From contig JACKER010000015.1 of NCBI GenBank assembly GCA_020632925.1, forward strand, positions 186,001 to 250,000: a stretch of 64,000 nt of DNA. The letters run 5' to 3'. This stretch comes from Alphaproteobacteria bacterium. GTDB lineage: Bacteria; Myxococcota_A; UBA796; GCA-2862545. Position 1 is the first letter of the stretch. Every line of letters begins with the position of its first letter. Positions 15,376 through 23,882 of this stretch are shown here, in pieces. The position numbers and the translations under genes are program-made. The notes beneath the pieces are model-generated. The model had not been told where the DNA came from. It searched no databases and was given only the letters and a program-made list of their open reading frames with translations.

Positions 15376-16034
15376 CGGACGCCGATGATCTCGGGGCGGA
15401 CGAGGATGTAGAGCGAGCCCGCGCCGCCGGTCTGCGAGAGCACGGCGACGGTGCCGTCCTTCAGCGCCAGGCGCGTGCGCACCTCGGCCGCGGGCCCCAC
15501 ACCGACCTCGACGTCGGCGATCACCGTTCGCGACGTGGGCTCGATGGACGCGATCTGGGTCAGCTTGAGGTCCTGGTCCTCGATCTGCCCCTGCTGCCCG
15601 TCGAGCGTGCGCAGGTCCCGCGTGGCGACGAGCGAGAGCGCCATCGGCCCGTCGGTCGCGACGAGGGTGTCGAGGGTGGCGCTCAGCGCCTCCAGGCCGG
15701 GTCCGCGCGTGGTCTCGGCGGCGGGCTCCCCGCGCACGAACCACCAGCGCAGGTCGACGTTGCTGGGCGGCGGCGGAGGAGGACCGTCGACGACCCGCTT
15801 CACCACGGCGTCGACGCCCGCGACCACGGTGGCCGGCCCGACCACCACGAGCGAGCCGCCGGGCCCCTCGGTGGCGTCGCCCTGGTCGCGGAGCACGCGG
15901 TCGAGCGAGGCCACCAGGCGGGGAGCGGCGCCGGGCGGCAGGTCCCAGGTGCGCAGGACCGCGGGGACGTGTTCGGGCGGAGCGGGCTGGGAGCAGCCGA
16001 TGGCGAGGAACAGGGCGGGGAGCAGGGACTTCAC
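15372..16034 (-). CDS. lipoprotein with secretin-N-like segment, upstream of ECF sigma
   Basis: 220 residues. MKSLLPALFLAIGC is a lipobox signal (Cys14). GGSLVVVGPATVVAGVDAVVKRVV resembles the secretin short-domain (NolW/N1) pattern. The C-terminal LALKDGTVAVLSQTGGAGSLYILVRPEI resembles the strand-turn region near the end of secretins (dGqtvvLgG.....l.v.vtP). It is far too short to be a secretin, so it may be an outer-membrane pilotin-like or sensor lipoprotein. Coupling to an ECF sigma suggests that it feeds envelope information to the sigma / anti-sigma pair; this is inference. Confidence 0.7.
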   Translation of the reverse strand: MKSLLPALFLAIGCSQPAPPEHVPAVLRTWDLPPGAAPRLVASLDRVLRDQGDATEGPGGSLVVVGPATVVAGVDAVVKRVVDGPPPPPPSNVDLRWWFVRGEPAAETTRGPGLEALSATLDTLVATDGPMALSLVATRDLRTLDGQQGQIEDQDLKLTQIASIEPTSRTVIADVEVGVGPAAEVRTRLALKDGTVAVLSQTGGAGSLYILVRPEIIGVR

Positions 16035-16105
16035 GTGACCTCCGGGTTGCTCCTGGTCCTACCCCTGGGTCCGTGGATCCTTCGCGATTCGTTGAACTTC
16101 TTGAT

Positions 16106-16213
16106 GCCTCGCTCGCTACGCTCGCTCGGGGCACGCTCGCTTCGCTCGCTGGCACGCTCGCTTCGCTCGCTGGCACGCTCGCTTCGCTCGCTGGCACGCT
16201 CGCTTCGCTCGCT
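16106..16213. repeat. 21-base tandem repeat, four units
   Basis: Four uninterrupted copies of GGCACGCTCGCTTCGCTCGC(T) cover 16130-16213, preceded by a degenerate copy from 16106. The unit contains the CGCTCGCTTCGCTCG palindrome-like core that is common as low-complexity intergenic DNA in GC-rich bacteria. It lies in the 214-base gap between cusA and the next leftward lipoprotein gene, so it may attenuate transcription between the metal-efflux operon and the sigma unit. Confidence 0.85.
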
Positions 16214-16248
16214 GGCACAGCAGGTCGGTCGCTGCGCTCCCGGCCCCC

Positions 16249-19200
16249 TCACCCCAGCCGTTTCCCCCTGTGGGGGAGAAGGGGAGGGATCGCGCCCTCC
16301 ACCCGAGGCAGCGACCACCCCTTCCACAGCAGGTAGATCGCCGGGTAGACCGTGAGCTCGAGCAGGAAGCTCGTCGTGAGCCCGCCGACCATCGGCGCCG
16401 CGATGCGCTTCATCACGTCCGCGCCCGTCCCCGTGCTCCACAGGACCGGGAGCAGGCCGATCATCGTCGTGAGCACCGTCATCGCCTTCGGCCGGATGCG
16501 GCGCGCCGCGCCCTCCACCACCACCTCGCGCAGGGCGGCCCGATCGGTCAGGCGTCCCTCGCGCTGCGCGTCGGCGTGCGCGAGGTCCAGGTAGAGCAGC
16601 ATCACCATCCCGGTCTCGGCGTCGAGCCCCGCGAGCGCGATGAGCCCGACCCAGACGGCGACCGACAGGTGGTAGCCGAGCCACCAGAGCAGCCACACGG
16701 CGCCGACCAGCGAGAACGGCACCGCGAGCAGCACGATGAACGTCTCGGGCGCGGAGCCGCGGTTGAGGTAGAGGAGGACGCCGACCAGCAGGAGCGTGAA
16801 GGGGACGACGACCAGGAGCCGCTCGCTGGCCCGCTGGTAGTACTCGAACTGCCCCGCCCACGCGATGGCCACGCCCGGCGGCAGGTCGAGCCCGGCCACG
16901 ACACCCTTCGCGTCGGCGACCCAGTCGGCGAGCGGCACATCGCCGGGATCCACGAACACGAAGCCGACCAGACGCCCGTCCTCGCTGCGCACCATGTCCG
17001 GGCCCGTCGTGTGCCGCAGGTCGGCGACGTAGGACAGGGGGACCTGCGTGCCGTGGGCCGTGCGGACCAGCACGCGGCCGAGCTGCTCGGGGTCCTCGCG
17101 GAAGGCGCGCGCGTAGCGGACGGCGATGGGGTACCGCTCGCGGCCCTCGACCGTCTGCTCGACCGTCATGCCGCCGATGGCCATGCTGACGACGTCGTTG
17201 ACCTCGTCGACGCTCACGCCGTACCGGCCGGCCCGCTCGCGGTCGACCACCACGTCGAGGTAGAAGCCGCCCGTCGCGCGCTCGGCGAACGCGCTGCGGG
17301 TCCCGGGGATCCGCTCGACCGCCTCCGCGATGCGGACGGCCGCGTGCTCGATGGTGTCCAGATCGGGCCCCGTGACCCGGATGCCGACCGGCGCGCGCAC
17401 GCCCGTCGCCAGCATCTCGGTGCGCGTCTGGATGGGCATCCACCAGATGTTCGGCATGCCCGGGATGCGCACGGTGCGGTCGAGCTCGCCCACCAGATCG
17501 CCCCAGGTCAGGCCCGGGCGCCACTGGTCCTCGGGGAGCAGCTCCACGACGACCTCGGCCATCCCGAGCGGCGCCGGGTCGGTCGCGGAGTCCGCGCGCC
17601 CCATCTTCCCGAACACGCGCTTCACCTCGGGGATCGACGCGATCTGCCGGTCCATCGCCTGCAGCACGGCGGTCGCCTCGGTCGGGCCGATGCCGGGGGG
17701 TGCGGTCGGCATGTACAGCAGGGAGCCCTCGTTCAGCGGGGGCATGAACTCCGACGAGAGCGACCGCCACGCGGGGATCGTGCCCACGACCGCGACCGCT
17801 GCGAGCAGCACCACCAGCGCCGGCACGCGCAGGACGAGGCGGACGACGGGCTCGTACAGCCGGACCAGCCAGCGGTTGAGCGGGTTGCGCTCCTCGGTGG
17901 GGACCCGTCCGCGGATCAGGAGCACCGCGAGCGCGGGGGTGAGGGTGACCGCGAGCAGCGCCGCGAAGGCCATCGACCAGGTCTTGGTCCACGCGAGCGG
18001 GTGGAACAGGCGGCCCTCGGTGCCCGTGAGCGCGAACACCGGCAGGAAGCCCGCCGTCATGACGAGCAGGCTGAAGAAGATGGAGGGACCGACCTCCTGC
18101 ATCGCGCCGATCACGACGGCGCGGCGGTCGGCGGCCTCGTCCGCCTCGGAGAGCCGCTTGTGGACGTTCTCGACGAGCACGATGCTCGCGTCCACCATCG
18201 CCCCGATCGCGACCGCGATGCCGCCCAGCGACATGATGTTCGCGGTCACGCCGAGCCAGGCCATCGGGAGGAACGCCAGCAGCACGGCGACGGGCAGCGT
18301 GAGGATGGGGAGCAGCGCGGAGCGGGCGTGCAGCAGGAAGAGCCCGATCACCAGGGCCACCACGAGCATCTCCTCGACCAGCGTGTGGCGGAGCGTGTCG
18401 ATGGCGGCCTCGATCAGGGTGGACCGGTCGTAGGTGGGGACCACGCGCACGCCGTCGGGCAGCTGGACGCGCGCGAGCTCCTCCTCCACGGCGTCGATGA
18501 CGGTGAGCGCGTTGGTGCCGTGCCGCATGATCACGATGCCGCCCACGACCTCGCCGTCGCCGTCGAGATCGGCGATGCCACGGCGGGGCTCGGGCACCAC
18601 CTGCACCTCGGCCACGTCGCCCACGCGCACGGGGACCCCGCGCTCCGACATCAGGGGTGCCGCGGCGAGATCGGTCGTGCGGGTGGCGTAGCCGCGGCCG
18701 CGGATCATCAGCTCGTGCCCGCCCACCTCGATCGAGTGGCCGCCCGCCTCGCCGGATGCGCCGCGGACCGCGCGGACGACCTGGTCGAAGTCCACGCCGT
18801 AGGCCCGCAACCGATCGGGGTCGACGGCGACCTCGTACTGCTTGACGAAGCCGCCGACGGGCGCGACCTCGGCGACCCCGGGGACGGCCTCGAGCGCGTA
18901 CTGCAGCGTCCAGTCCTGGAGCGCGCGCAGCTGCTGGAGATCGAGCCGGCCGCTGTCGTCGACGAGCGCGTACTCGTACACCCAGCCCACGCCGGTGGCA
19001 TCGGGCCCGAGCTTGGGCTCCACGCCGTCGGGGAGCGCGTCGCGCAGCGTCGCCAGGATCTCGAGGACGCGGCTGCGCGCCCAGTAGAGATCCGTCCCCT
19101 CCTCGAACACGACGTAGACGTAGCTGTCGCCGAAGGTGGAGGTCCCGCGCACGACGTCGACGCCGGGTGCCGAGAGCAGCGCGGCGGACAGCGGGTAGGT

Positions 19201-19425
19201 GACCTGGTCCTCCACCAGATCCGGCGAGCGGCCCGGCCACTCGGTGTAGACGATGACCTGGACGTCGGACAGGTCGGGGATGGCGTCGAGCGGGGTGCGC
19301 TGCAGCGACAGCCAGCCGAGGACGGCGGCCGCGGCGACCAACAGCACGGTGAACGCCGGGTTGTGCCCGCACCACGCGATGACCCGCGCGATGACCCCGT
19401 GTTCGTCGTGATCAGCGGGACCCAT
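16249..19425 (-). CDS. cusA: CusA/CzcA-type heavy-metal RND efflux pump
   Basis: 1058 residues, the usual HME-RND length. TM1 starts at NPAFTVLLVAAAAVLGWLSL. LDAIPDLSDVQVIVYTEWPGRSPDLVEDQVTYPL is the family N-terminal signature. GIAVAIGAMVDASIVLVENVHKRL (about residue 405) lies in TM4, with the charged relay residues of the HME clade. The C-terminal half repeats the 5+1 TM layout (LLVVVPFTLLLVGVLLYLNR...GLIALAGLDAETGMVMLLYLDL). The pump exports Cu(I)/Ag(I) or divalent Zn/Co/Cd using the proton gradient; the metal is not certain. The start overlaps cusB by 14 bases and is preceded by GGGAGG. The C-terminus runs into low complexity near 16249. Confidence 0.93.
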   Translation of the reverse strand: MGPADHDEHGVIARVIAWCGHNPAFTVLLVAAAAVLGWLSLQRTPLDAIPDLSDVQVIVYTEWPGRSPDLVEDQVTYPLSAALLSAPGVDVVRGTSTFGDSYVYVVFEEGTDLYWARSRVLEILATLRDALPDGVEPKLGPDATGVGWVYEYALVDDSGRLDLQQLRALQDWTLQYALEAVPGVAEVAPVGGFVKQYEVAVDPDRLRAYGVDFDQVVRAVRGASGEAGGHSIEVGGHELMIRGRGYATRTTDLAAAPLMSERGVPVRVGDVAEVQVVPEPRRGIADLDGDGEVVGGIVIMRHGTNALTVIDAVEEELARVQLPDGVRVVPTYDRSTLIEAAIDTLRHTLVEEMLVVALVIGLFLLHARSALLPILTLPVAVLLAFLPMAWLGVTANIMSLGGIAVAIGAMVDASIVLVENVHKRLSEADEAADRRAVVIGAMQEVGPSIFFSLLVMTAGFLPVFALTGTEGRLFHPLAWTKTWSMAFAALLAVTLTPALAVLLIRGRVPTEERNPLNRWLVRLYEPVVRLVLRVPALVVLLAAVAVVGTIPAWRSLSSEFMPPLNEGSLLYMPTAPPGIGPTEATAVLQAMDRQIASIPEVKRVFGKMGRADSATDPAPLGMAEVVVELLPEDQWRPGLTWGDLVGELDRTVRIPGMPNIWWMPIQTRTEMLATGVRAPVGIRVTGPDLDTIEHAAVRIAEAVERIPGTRSAFAERATGGFYLDVVVDRERAGRYGVSVDEVNDVVSMAIGGMTVEQTVEGRERYPIAVRYARAFREDPEQLGRVLVRTAHGTQVPLSYVADLRHTTGPDMVRSEDGRLVGFVFVDPGDVPLADWVADAKGVVAGLDLPPGVAIAWAGQFEYYQRASERLLVVVPFTLLLVGVLLYLNRGSAPETFIVLLAVPFSLVGAVWLLWWLGYHLSVAVWVGLIALAGLDAETGMVMLLYLDLAHADAQREGRLTDRAALREVVVEGAARRIRPKAMTVLTTMIGLLPVLWSTGTGADVMKRIAAPMVGGLTTSFLLELTVYPAIYLLWKGWSLPRVEGAIPPLLPHRGKRLG

Positions 19426-21283
19426 CGCCCGCCTCCCAGAGCTCGGTCGCGGCGCGCATGCGGCTCTCGGCGGCGACGAGGAAGGTGCCGCTGGTGACGA
19501 CGGTCTCGCCCTCGCGCAGGCCCGAGCGCACCTCGAACGCGTCCTGGCCGCGCGCGCCGACCTCGATCGTGCGCGGGATCAGCCGCCCGCCGTCCCCCTC
19601 GACGAACACCAGCCGACGCTCGCCGACGTAGAGCACCGCGGAGTCGGGGACGACCAGCCGCTCGCCCAGCGGGACCTCGAAGCGAACGTCGGCGTACATC
19701 CCGGGCAGTAGCCGCTCGTCGACGTTCTTCAGGCGCAGGCGCGCGGTGCGGGTGTGCTCGGCGGCGCCCACGTTGGGCTGGAGCAGGTCGACGCGGGCCT
19801 CGAAGCTCTCGCCGGGGAGGTTGGGCAGCGTGATGGCGGCGACGGCCCCCTTCGAGACGTAGGGCACGTCCTGGCTGTACACCTGCGCCTCGACCCAGAC
19901 CTCGGACAGCGGCGCGATGCGGAACACGCGCTGGCCCGCGGCGAACGCGGAGCCCTCGACCACGTCCTTCTCGACGACGTAGCCGGTGACCGGGGACAGG
20001 ATCGGGGTCTCCGTGTCGGGCTCGCCCGCGGCCGCCAGCTCGTCGATCTGGCGCGACGTGAGGCCGAGCAGCTCGAGGCGGCGGCGGCCGGCGCGGGCGA
20101 GCGGGTCGTCGGCGCCGCGCGCGCGGGCGAGGAGGAACTCCTGCTCGGCGGCGAAGAGCTCGGGCGAGTACAGGACGAACAGGACCTGGCCCTTGCGCAC
20201 CTGCTGACCGGTCTCGTCGACGCGCAGGTCGCGGATGAAGCCGCCGACGGTGGGGACGATGTCCTCGATGCGCGTCTCGTCCCAGCGGATCTCGCCGAGC
20301 GCGCGCACGTCGACGGTCAGCGAGCGCCGCTCCACGGGGCCGGTGCGGATGCCGAACTGCTGGCGTCGGCCGGCGTCGATGGTGACGGCGCCCTCGTCGC
20401 CCGCGCCCGGCGTGGGGCCGAGGCTGGTCCACTCGGACTCCGAGCCGCAGCCCGGCATGGCCCGACCCATGTACGGGTTGTCCATGGCGGCGTCGGCCTG
20501 GATCCACTTCGGGAAGGTCGACGTCATCGGGCACGAGAAGACGTGCAGGTCGCGGGTCAGCCGCGGCTCGGCGCTCGCGACCGCGATCAACGCGCGGTTC
20601 AGCTCGGCGTAGTGGGCCCGGGCTCCGGCGAGGTCGGAGGCACGGCCCATCGCCCGGGCCTCCGTGCGGGCGAGCGCGAGCCACTCGCCGACGCGGGCGT
20701 CGGCCTCGCGCGCGGAGGGCAAGGCCAGGTCGATGCGATCCCCGATCTCGCCGCCGATCGCCGCCAGCCCGTCGGTCCGATCCTTCGCGAGCAGCGCGCG
20801 CGCCTGGTCCGCGGCCGCCACCGCCTCGCGGAGAGGGGCGAGCACGGCGTCGGGGAGCTCGGTGTCGGGCAGGTCGACCGGGGTGGGTGGTGCCGGGCGG
20901 TCCTGCTCGCCGACGAGCCCGCGGCTGCCGACGGTGAACGCCCAGCTAGCGCGACCGCCCGGCGTGTCGACGTCCAGCGTCCAGCCGCCGCCCATGGGCA
21001 GGTCGAAGGAAGCGAGCCACAACCCGTCGCCCGCGGGCTGCACGTCGGCGCGGGCGTGCATCTCGGGCATCGCCCCCATCTGCGGCATGATCGCGTCGAC
21101 GACGGGTGGCTCGGTCACGGGGCTGTCCCCCCGGCGGACGTCGAGCCACACGTGGTTGCCGGCGGTGCCGGGCGGATCGGGGTCGAGCACGGCGCGGACG
21201 GTCACGTCGCCGGCGCTGGCGATGGCGGCGCCGTCGAAGGAGGGCGGCTGCTGGCCGCAGGCCCACAGGAACATCGCGATCAC
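19412..21283 (-). CDS. cusB: CusB-type periplasmic adaptor fused to YtkA-like and DUF3347-like domains
   Basis: 623 residues, longer than the usual 400-500. The order is a lipobox (MIAMFLWACG); a YtkA/FixH-like beta domain (about 20-120, VRAVLDPDPPGTAGNHVWLDV...MPEMHARADV); a DUF3347-like helical and metal-site domain (about 140-270, ending FSCPMTSTFPKWIQAD...NPYMGRAMPGCG); then the adaptor core (VDVRALGEIRWDETRIEDIVPTVGGFI, lipoyl and beta-barrel domains). The CPM...NPYMGRAMPGCG stretch holds Cys/Met ligands suited to copper. The start is the GTG at 21283 with GGAGGT five bases upstream, overlapping the TolC-type stop (GTGA). It bridges pump and outer-membrane channel and may hand metal to the pump. 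Confidence 0.9.
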   Translation of the reverse strand: MIAMFLWACGQQPPSFDGAAIASAGDVTVRAVLDPDPPGTAGNHVWLDVRRGDSPVTEPPVVDAIMPQMGAMPEMHARADVQPAGDGLWLASFDLPMGGGWTLDVDTPGGRASWAFTVGSRGLVGEQDRPAPPTPVDLPDTELPDAVLAPLREAVAAADQARALLAKDRTDGLAAIGGEIGDRIDLALPSAREADARVGEWLALARTEARAMGRASDLAGARAHYAELNRALIAVASAEPRLTRDLHVFSCPMTSTFPKWIQADAAMDNPYMGRAMPGCGSESEWTSLGPTPGAGDEGAVTIDAGRRQQFGIRTGPVERRSLTVDVRALGEIRWDETRIEDIVPTVGGFIRDLRVDETGQQVRKGQVLFVLYSPELFAAEQEFLLARARGADDPLARAGRRRLELLGLTSRQIDELAAAGEPDTETPILSPVTGYVVEKDVVEGSAFAAGQRVFRIAPLSEVWVEAQVYSQDVPYVSKGAVAAITLPNLPGESFEARVDLLQPNVGAAEHTRTARLRLKNVDERLLPGMYADVRFEVPLGERLVVPDSAVLYVGERRLVFVEGDGGRLIPRTIEVGARGQDAFEVRSGLREGETVVTSGTFLVAAESRMRAATELWEAGDGSR

Positions 21284-22488
21284 GGGGCACCTCCGGCGAT
21301 CCGGCCGCTCGCGGCCTCCATCGCGGCCCGTTGCTGGTGGAAGGCGGCGGTGGCGTCCAGCGCGGCGCGCTCGGCGTCGAGCAGGGCGCGCTCGGCGTCG
21401 ACCACGTCGTCGAACCCACCGGCGCCCGTCTCGAACGCGATGCGCGACGCCTCGAGTCGCTGACGGGCCAGGGGGAGCAGGCGCTCGTCGAGCAGCGCCC
21501 ATCGGTCGGCGGCGGCGACGGCACCGAGCCGCGCGGCCTCCACCTCGGCGTCCGCGCGGTCCTCGAGGGCGGTGGCGGTCGCGCGCGTGGCGGCGAGCCT
21601 GGCGGAGGCTGCGTCGACCTCCGCGCGGCGCGCGCCGACGTGCAGCGGGACCTCCGCGCCCAGCTCCACCATCCAGCGGTGCTCGGGCATCGGCCACATC
21701 GTGCTGTACGAGGTCCCCACGGTGAGATCGGGGACGCCCGCGCGGCGTGCGGCGCGGACGCGCTCCTCGTCGGCCTCCGCGGTATGCCCCAGGGCGCGCA
21801 GGTCGGGGCGGTCGACGTCCTCGGGCTCGGCGAGCGCTGACGGCGGCGTCGTCTCGGCCGGCGCGGGCAGCGGCTCTCCTCGGGCGACGTGCAGCAGCGC
21901 GCGCATCCGGGCCTCGACCGTCGCGATGGCGGCGTCGGCTTCGAGGACGTCGAGATCGATCGACGCCAGGAGCACCTCGGCGCCGAGCGGTGCCGACTGC
22001 GGCGCGCGACCGACGGTGTAGCGCCCGGTGGCGGAGACCCGCAGCTGCTCGGCGAGGGCGCGGTGGTCGTCGATCAGCGCTCGCTCCTGGCGCAGGCGCC
22101 ACCAGTCGTCCCAGGTCTGCGCGGCCGCGAGCGCGAGCGCGCGCCGCGTGTCCTCGACGCCCTCCTCGCTGGCGGCGGCGGCCGCGCGGGACGCGAGGCG
22201 CTGGAGGTGGACCCGGCCGGAGAGCACGATGCGCTGGGTCACGCTCGCCGAGACCCCGATGTGCTCGGAGCCGAGCGAGAGCGGCGCGGTCCCGAGCATG
22301 ACCATGGGGTCCGGACCGGCGGGCGCGGACGCGTCGCTCAGCGCTGCGCGCGCGGCCTCCTCGGCGGCGTCCACGGTGGGGTTGGCCTCGAGCACGGCGG
22401 TCACGAGTGCTGTGCGATCGCACGGATCCGGCAGCGCGGCCCCGAGCAGCCACGGCAACAGCGCCGCGACGCGGAGGGGAGGGGACAT
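21280..22488 (-). CDS. TolC/CusC-family outer-membrane efflux protein
   Basis: 402 residues, slightly short for TolC proteins. A signal peptide is followed by two repeats of long amphipathic helices, for example NPTVDAAEEAARAALSDASAPAGPDP at the start of the first and DRPDLRALGHTAEADEERVRAARRAGVPDL at the start of the second, the standard duplicated OEP layout. PDLTVGTSYSTMWPMPEHRWMVELGAEVPL has Met/His residues in the strand region. It forms the outer-membrane exit duct for the CusBA pump encoded directly downstream. It lies 66 bases after the small Cys/His-rich gene, probably in one transcript. Confidence 0.9.
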   Translation of the reverse strand: MSPPLRVAALLPWLLGAALPDPCDRTALVTAVLEANPTVDAAEEAARAALSDASAPAGPDPMVMLGTAPLSLGSEHIGVSASVTQRIVLSGRVHLQRLASRAAAAASEEGVEDTRRALALAAAQTWDDWWRLRQERALIDDHRALAEQLRVSATGRYTVGRAPQSAPLGAEVLLASIDLDVLEADAAIATVEARMRALLHVARGEPLPAPAETTPPSALAEPEDVDRPDLRALGHTAEADEERVRAARRAGVPDLTVGTSYSTMWPMPEHRWMVELGAEVPLHVGARRAEVDAASARLAATRATATALEDRADAEVEAARLGAVAAADRWALLDERLLPLARQRLEASRIAFETGAGGFDDVVDAERALLDAERAALDATAAFHQQRAAMEAASGRIAGGAP

Positions 22489-22554
22489 GGGAGCATCCTG
22501 GTGGGAGGTGGGCGGCGCGCACCGACGACCGTCGTCGGCGCGGGGCGCTGCCCC

Positions 22555-22959
22555 TCACAGCAGCAGGGAGCGGTGCTCGAGCCAGACGTCCGCGACGGGT
22601 CCGGCGGGGTCGTCCGGTGGCGGGCCGAGGGCCGGCGGGGCCCGGAGCCTCCGGGGGATGGTCAAGGCCAGGGTGCGAGGCGCGGGCGACGGGTCGAGTG
22701 CGACGGCCGCTTCCGCTGCGGGCAGGGCGGGGACCGCGGGCAGGACGGGTACCGCGGCCTCGTCGTCGCGCTGGTCGTCGGCGACCACGGTGCAGCAGTC
22801 GTCGTCGCCGTCGTCGGACGCTCGAGCCTGCTTCTCCGGACAACAGGGCGATGCGTGCAGTGTGTGGTGGCCGCGGCAGTGGATCGCGCCGATCAGCGCG
22901 GGACCCCGCGGCAGGAGCAGGGTGACGAAGACCAGCGCTGCGACGGCGGCACGCCACAT
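22555..22959 (-). CDS. small exported Cys/His-rich protein at the head of the metal-efflux operon
   Basis: 134 residues. The start MWRAAVAALVFVTLLLPRGPALIGA looks like a signal peptide or a single TM. It is followed by IHCRGHHTLHASPCCPEKQ and a DDGDDDCC cluster (four or more Cys, three or more His within 45 residues), then a Pro/Ala-rich tail. No family recognised. Composition and position just upstream of the CusCBA-type genes suggest periplasmic binding of copper, silver or another soft metal; this is inference. It diverges from the zinc-ribbon gene with only 36 bases between start codons. Confidence 0.65.
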   Translation of the reverse strand: MWRAAVAALVFVTLLLPRGPALIGAIHCRGHHTLHASPCCPEKQARASDDGDDDCCTVVADDQRDDEAAVPVLPAVPALPAAEAAVALDPSPAPRTLALTIPRRLRAPPALGPPPDDPAGPVADVWLEHRSLLL

Positions 22960-22995
22960 GTCGGACAGTGTACCCTCGTGGTCGGGAGGTGTCGT

Positions 22996-23469
22996 GTGAG
23001 GTGCCCGAGGTGTGGGACCGACGACCTGGTCCAGGGCCGGTACCACAAGGTCCCGCTGTCGCGGTGCGACAAGTGCGGCGGCGTCTACGTCGAGATCAAG
23101 CACAACGTCCACTTCCTCGACGCCCTCGCGAAGGACCTGGCGGCCGAGGTGAACCTGGACACGGAGATCCCGCCCCACGAGGGTCAGGACGCGGTCGCGC
23201 TCTGCCCGCGCTGCTCGGGCGCCATGGAGCGCTTCGGTTATCTCGGGACCAACCGGGTCTACCTCGACCGGTGCGGGCGCTGCATGGCGCTGTGGCACGA
23301 CGGCGACGAGCTCGGCACCACGGCCGCGCTGCACGCGCGCACGACGATGCGGCTGCAGTCTCGGGCGGTCTCCCGCCGCGAGGACGAGGACGACCAGGAG
23401 CGTCGGCTGCACTCCATGATGATGAGCCGCATCGCCATGAGCCGCGGCTTCACCATGGGAGGCTTCTGA
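22996..23469 (+). CDS. zf-TFIIB-type zinc-ribbon protein
   Basis: 157 residues from a GTG with GGGAGGT five bases upstream. There are two zinc-ribbon halves: RCPRCGTDD...SRCDKCGGVYVE (residues about 2-32) and LCPRCSGAMERFGYLG...DRCGRCMALWHDGDEL (about 70-105). The second carries the W-x-D/E-x-x-EL ending typical of the zf-TFIIB (PF13453) family. The C-terminal 50 residues are charged and end in a Met-rich tail (MMMSRIAMSRGFTMGGF). The biochemical role of the family is unclear. It sits 2 bases before msrB, so the two are co-translated. Confidence 0.8.
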   Translation: MRCPRCGTDDLVQGRYHKVPLSRCDKCGGVYVEIKHNVHFLDALAKDLAAEVNLDTEIPPHEGQDAVALCPRCSGAMERFGYLGTNRVYLDRCGRCMALWHDGDELGTTAALHARTTMRLQSRAVSRREDEDDQERRLHSMMMSRIAMSRGFTMGGF

Positions 23470-23471
23470 CG

Positions 23472-23867
23472 ATGGACAAGGTGAAGAAGAGCGATGCCGA
23501 GTGGCGGGCGCAGCTGACGCCCATGCAGTTCCACGTGTTGCGCGAGGCGGGCACGGAGCGGGCCTGGACGGGTGAGTACACCGACACGAAGACCGTCGGG
23601 ACCTACGTCTGCGCCGGCTGCGGCGCGGAGCTGTTCTCCTCGGTACACAAGTTCGACAGCCACTGCGGTTGGCCGTCGTTCTTCGACCCGCTGGCGTCGG
23701 CGGCGGTCGCGACGCGGGTGGACCGCAGCCACTTCATGGTGCGGACGGAGGTGCTGTGCGCGCGCTGCGACGGTCACCTGGGGCACGTGTTCGAGGACGG
23801 CCCGCCGCCGACGGGCCTGCGCTACTGCATCAACAGCGCGTCGCTCCGGTTCGAGCCGAAGACCTGA
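23472..23867 (+). CDS. msrB: peptide-methionine (R)-S-oxide reductase
   Basis: 131 residues, standard MsrB length. The zinc site is made by CAGC (about residue 50) and CARC (about residue 97). FDSHCGWPSFFDP and GHLGHVFEDGPPPTGLRYCINSASLRF carry the substrate-binding His and the catalytic Cys (RYCINS). It reduces methionine-R-sulfoxide in proteins using thioredoxin. No signal peptide, so cytoplasmic. Together with the zinc-ribbon gene and the divergent metal-efflux operon it fits a metal or oxidative stress neighbourhood. It converges on the M48 protease gene with a 15-base gap. Confidence 0.95.
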   Translation: MDKVKKSDAEWRAQLTPMQFHVLREAGTERAWTGEYTDTKTVGTYVCAGCGAELFSSVHKFDSHCGWPSFFDPLASAAVATRVDRSHFMVRTEVLCARCDGHLGHVFEDGPPPTGLRYCINSASLRFEPKT

Positions 23868-23882
23868 GCGCGCGGGCCGCGC

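Noticed and set aside
16031..16248. C-terminal extension of CusA or a separate Ser/Glu/Arg repeat protein
   Set aside because: It comes from the 21-base tandem repeat read in other frames; the CusA frame has its own stop at 16249.
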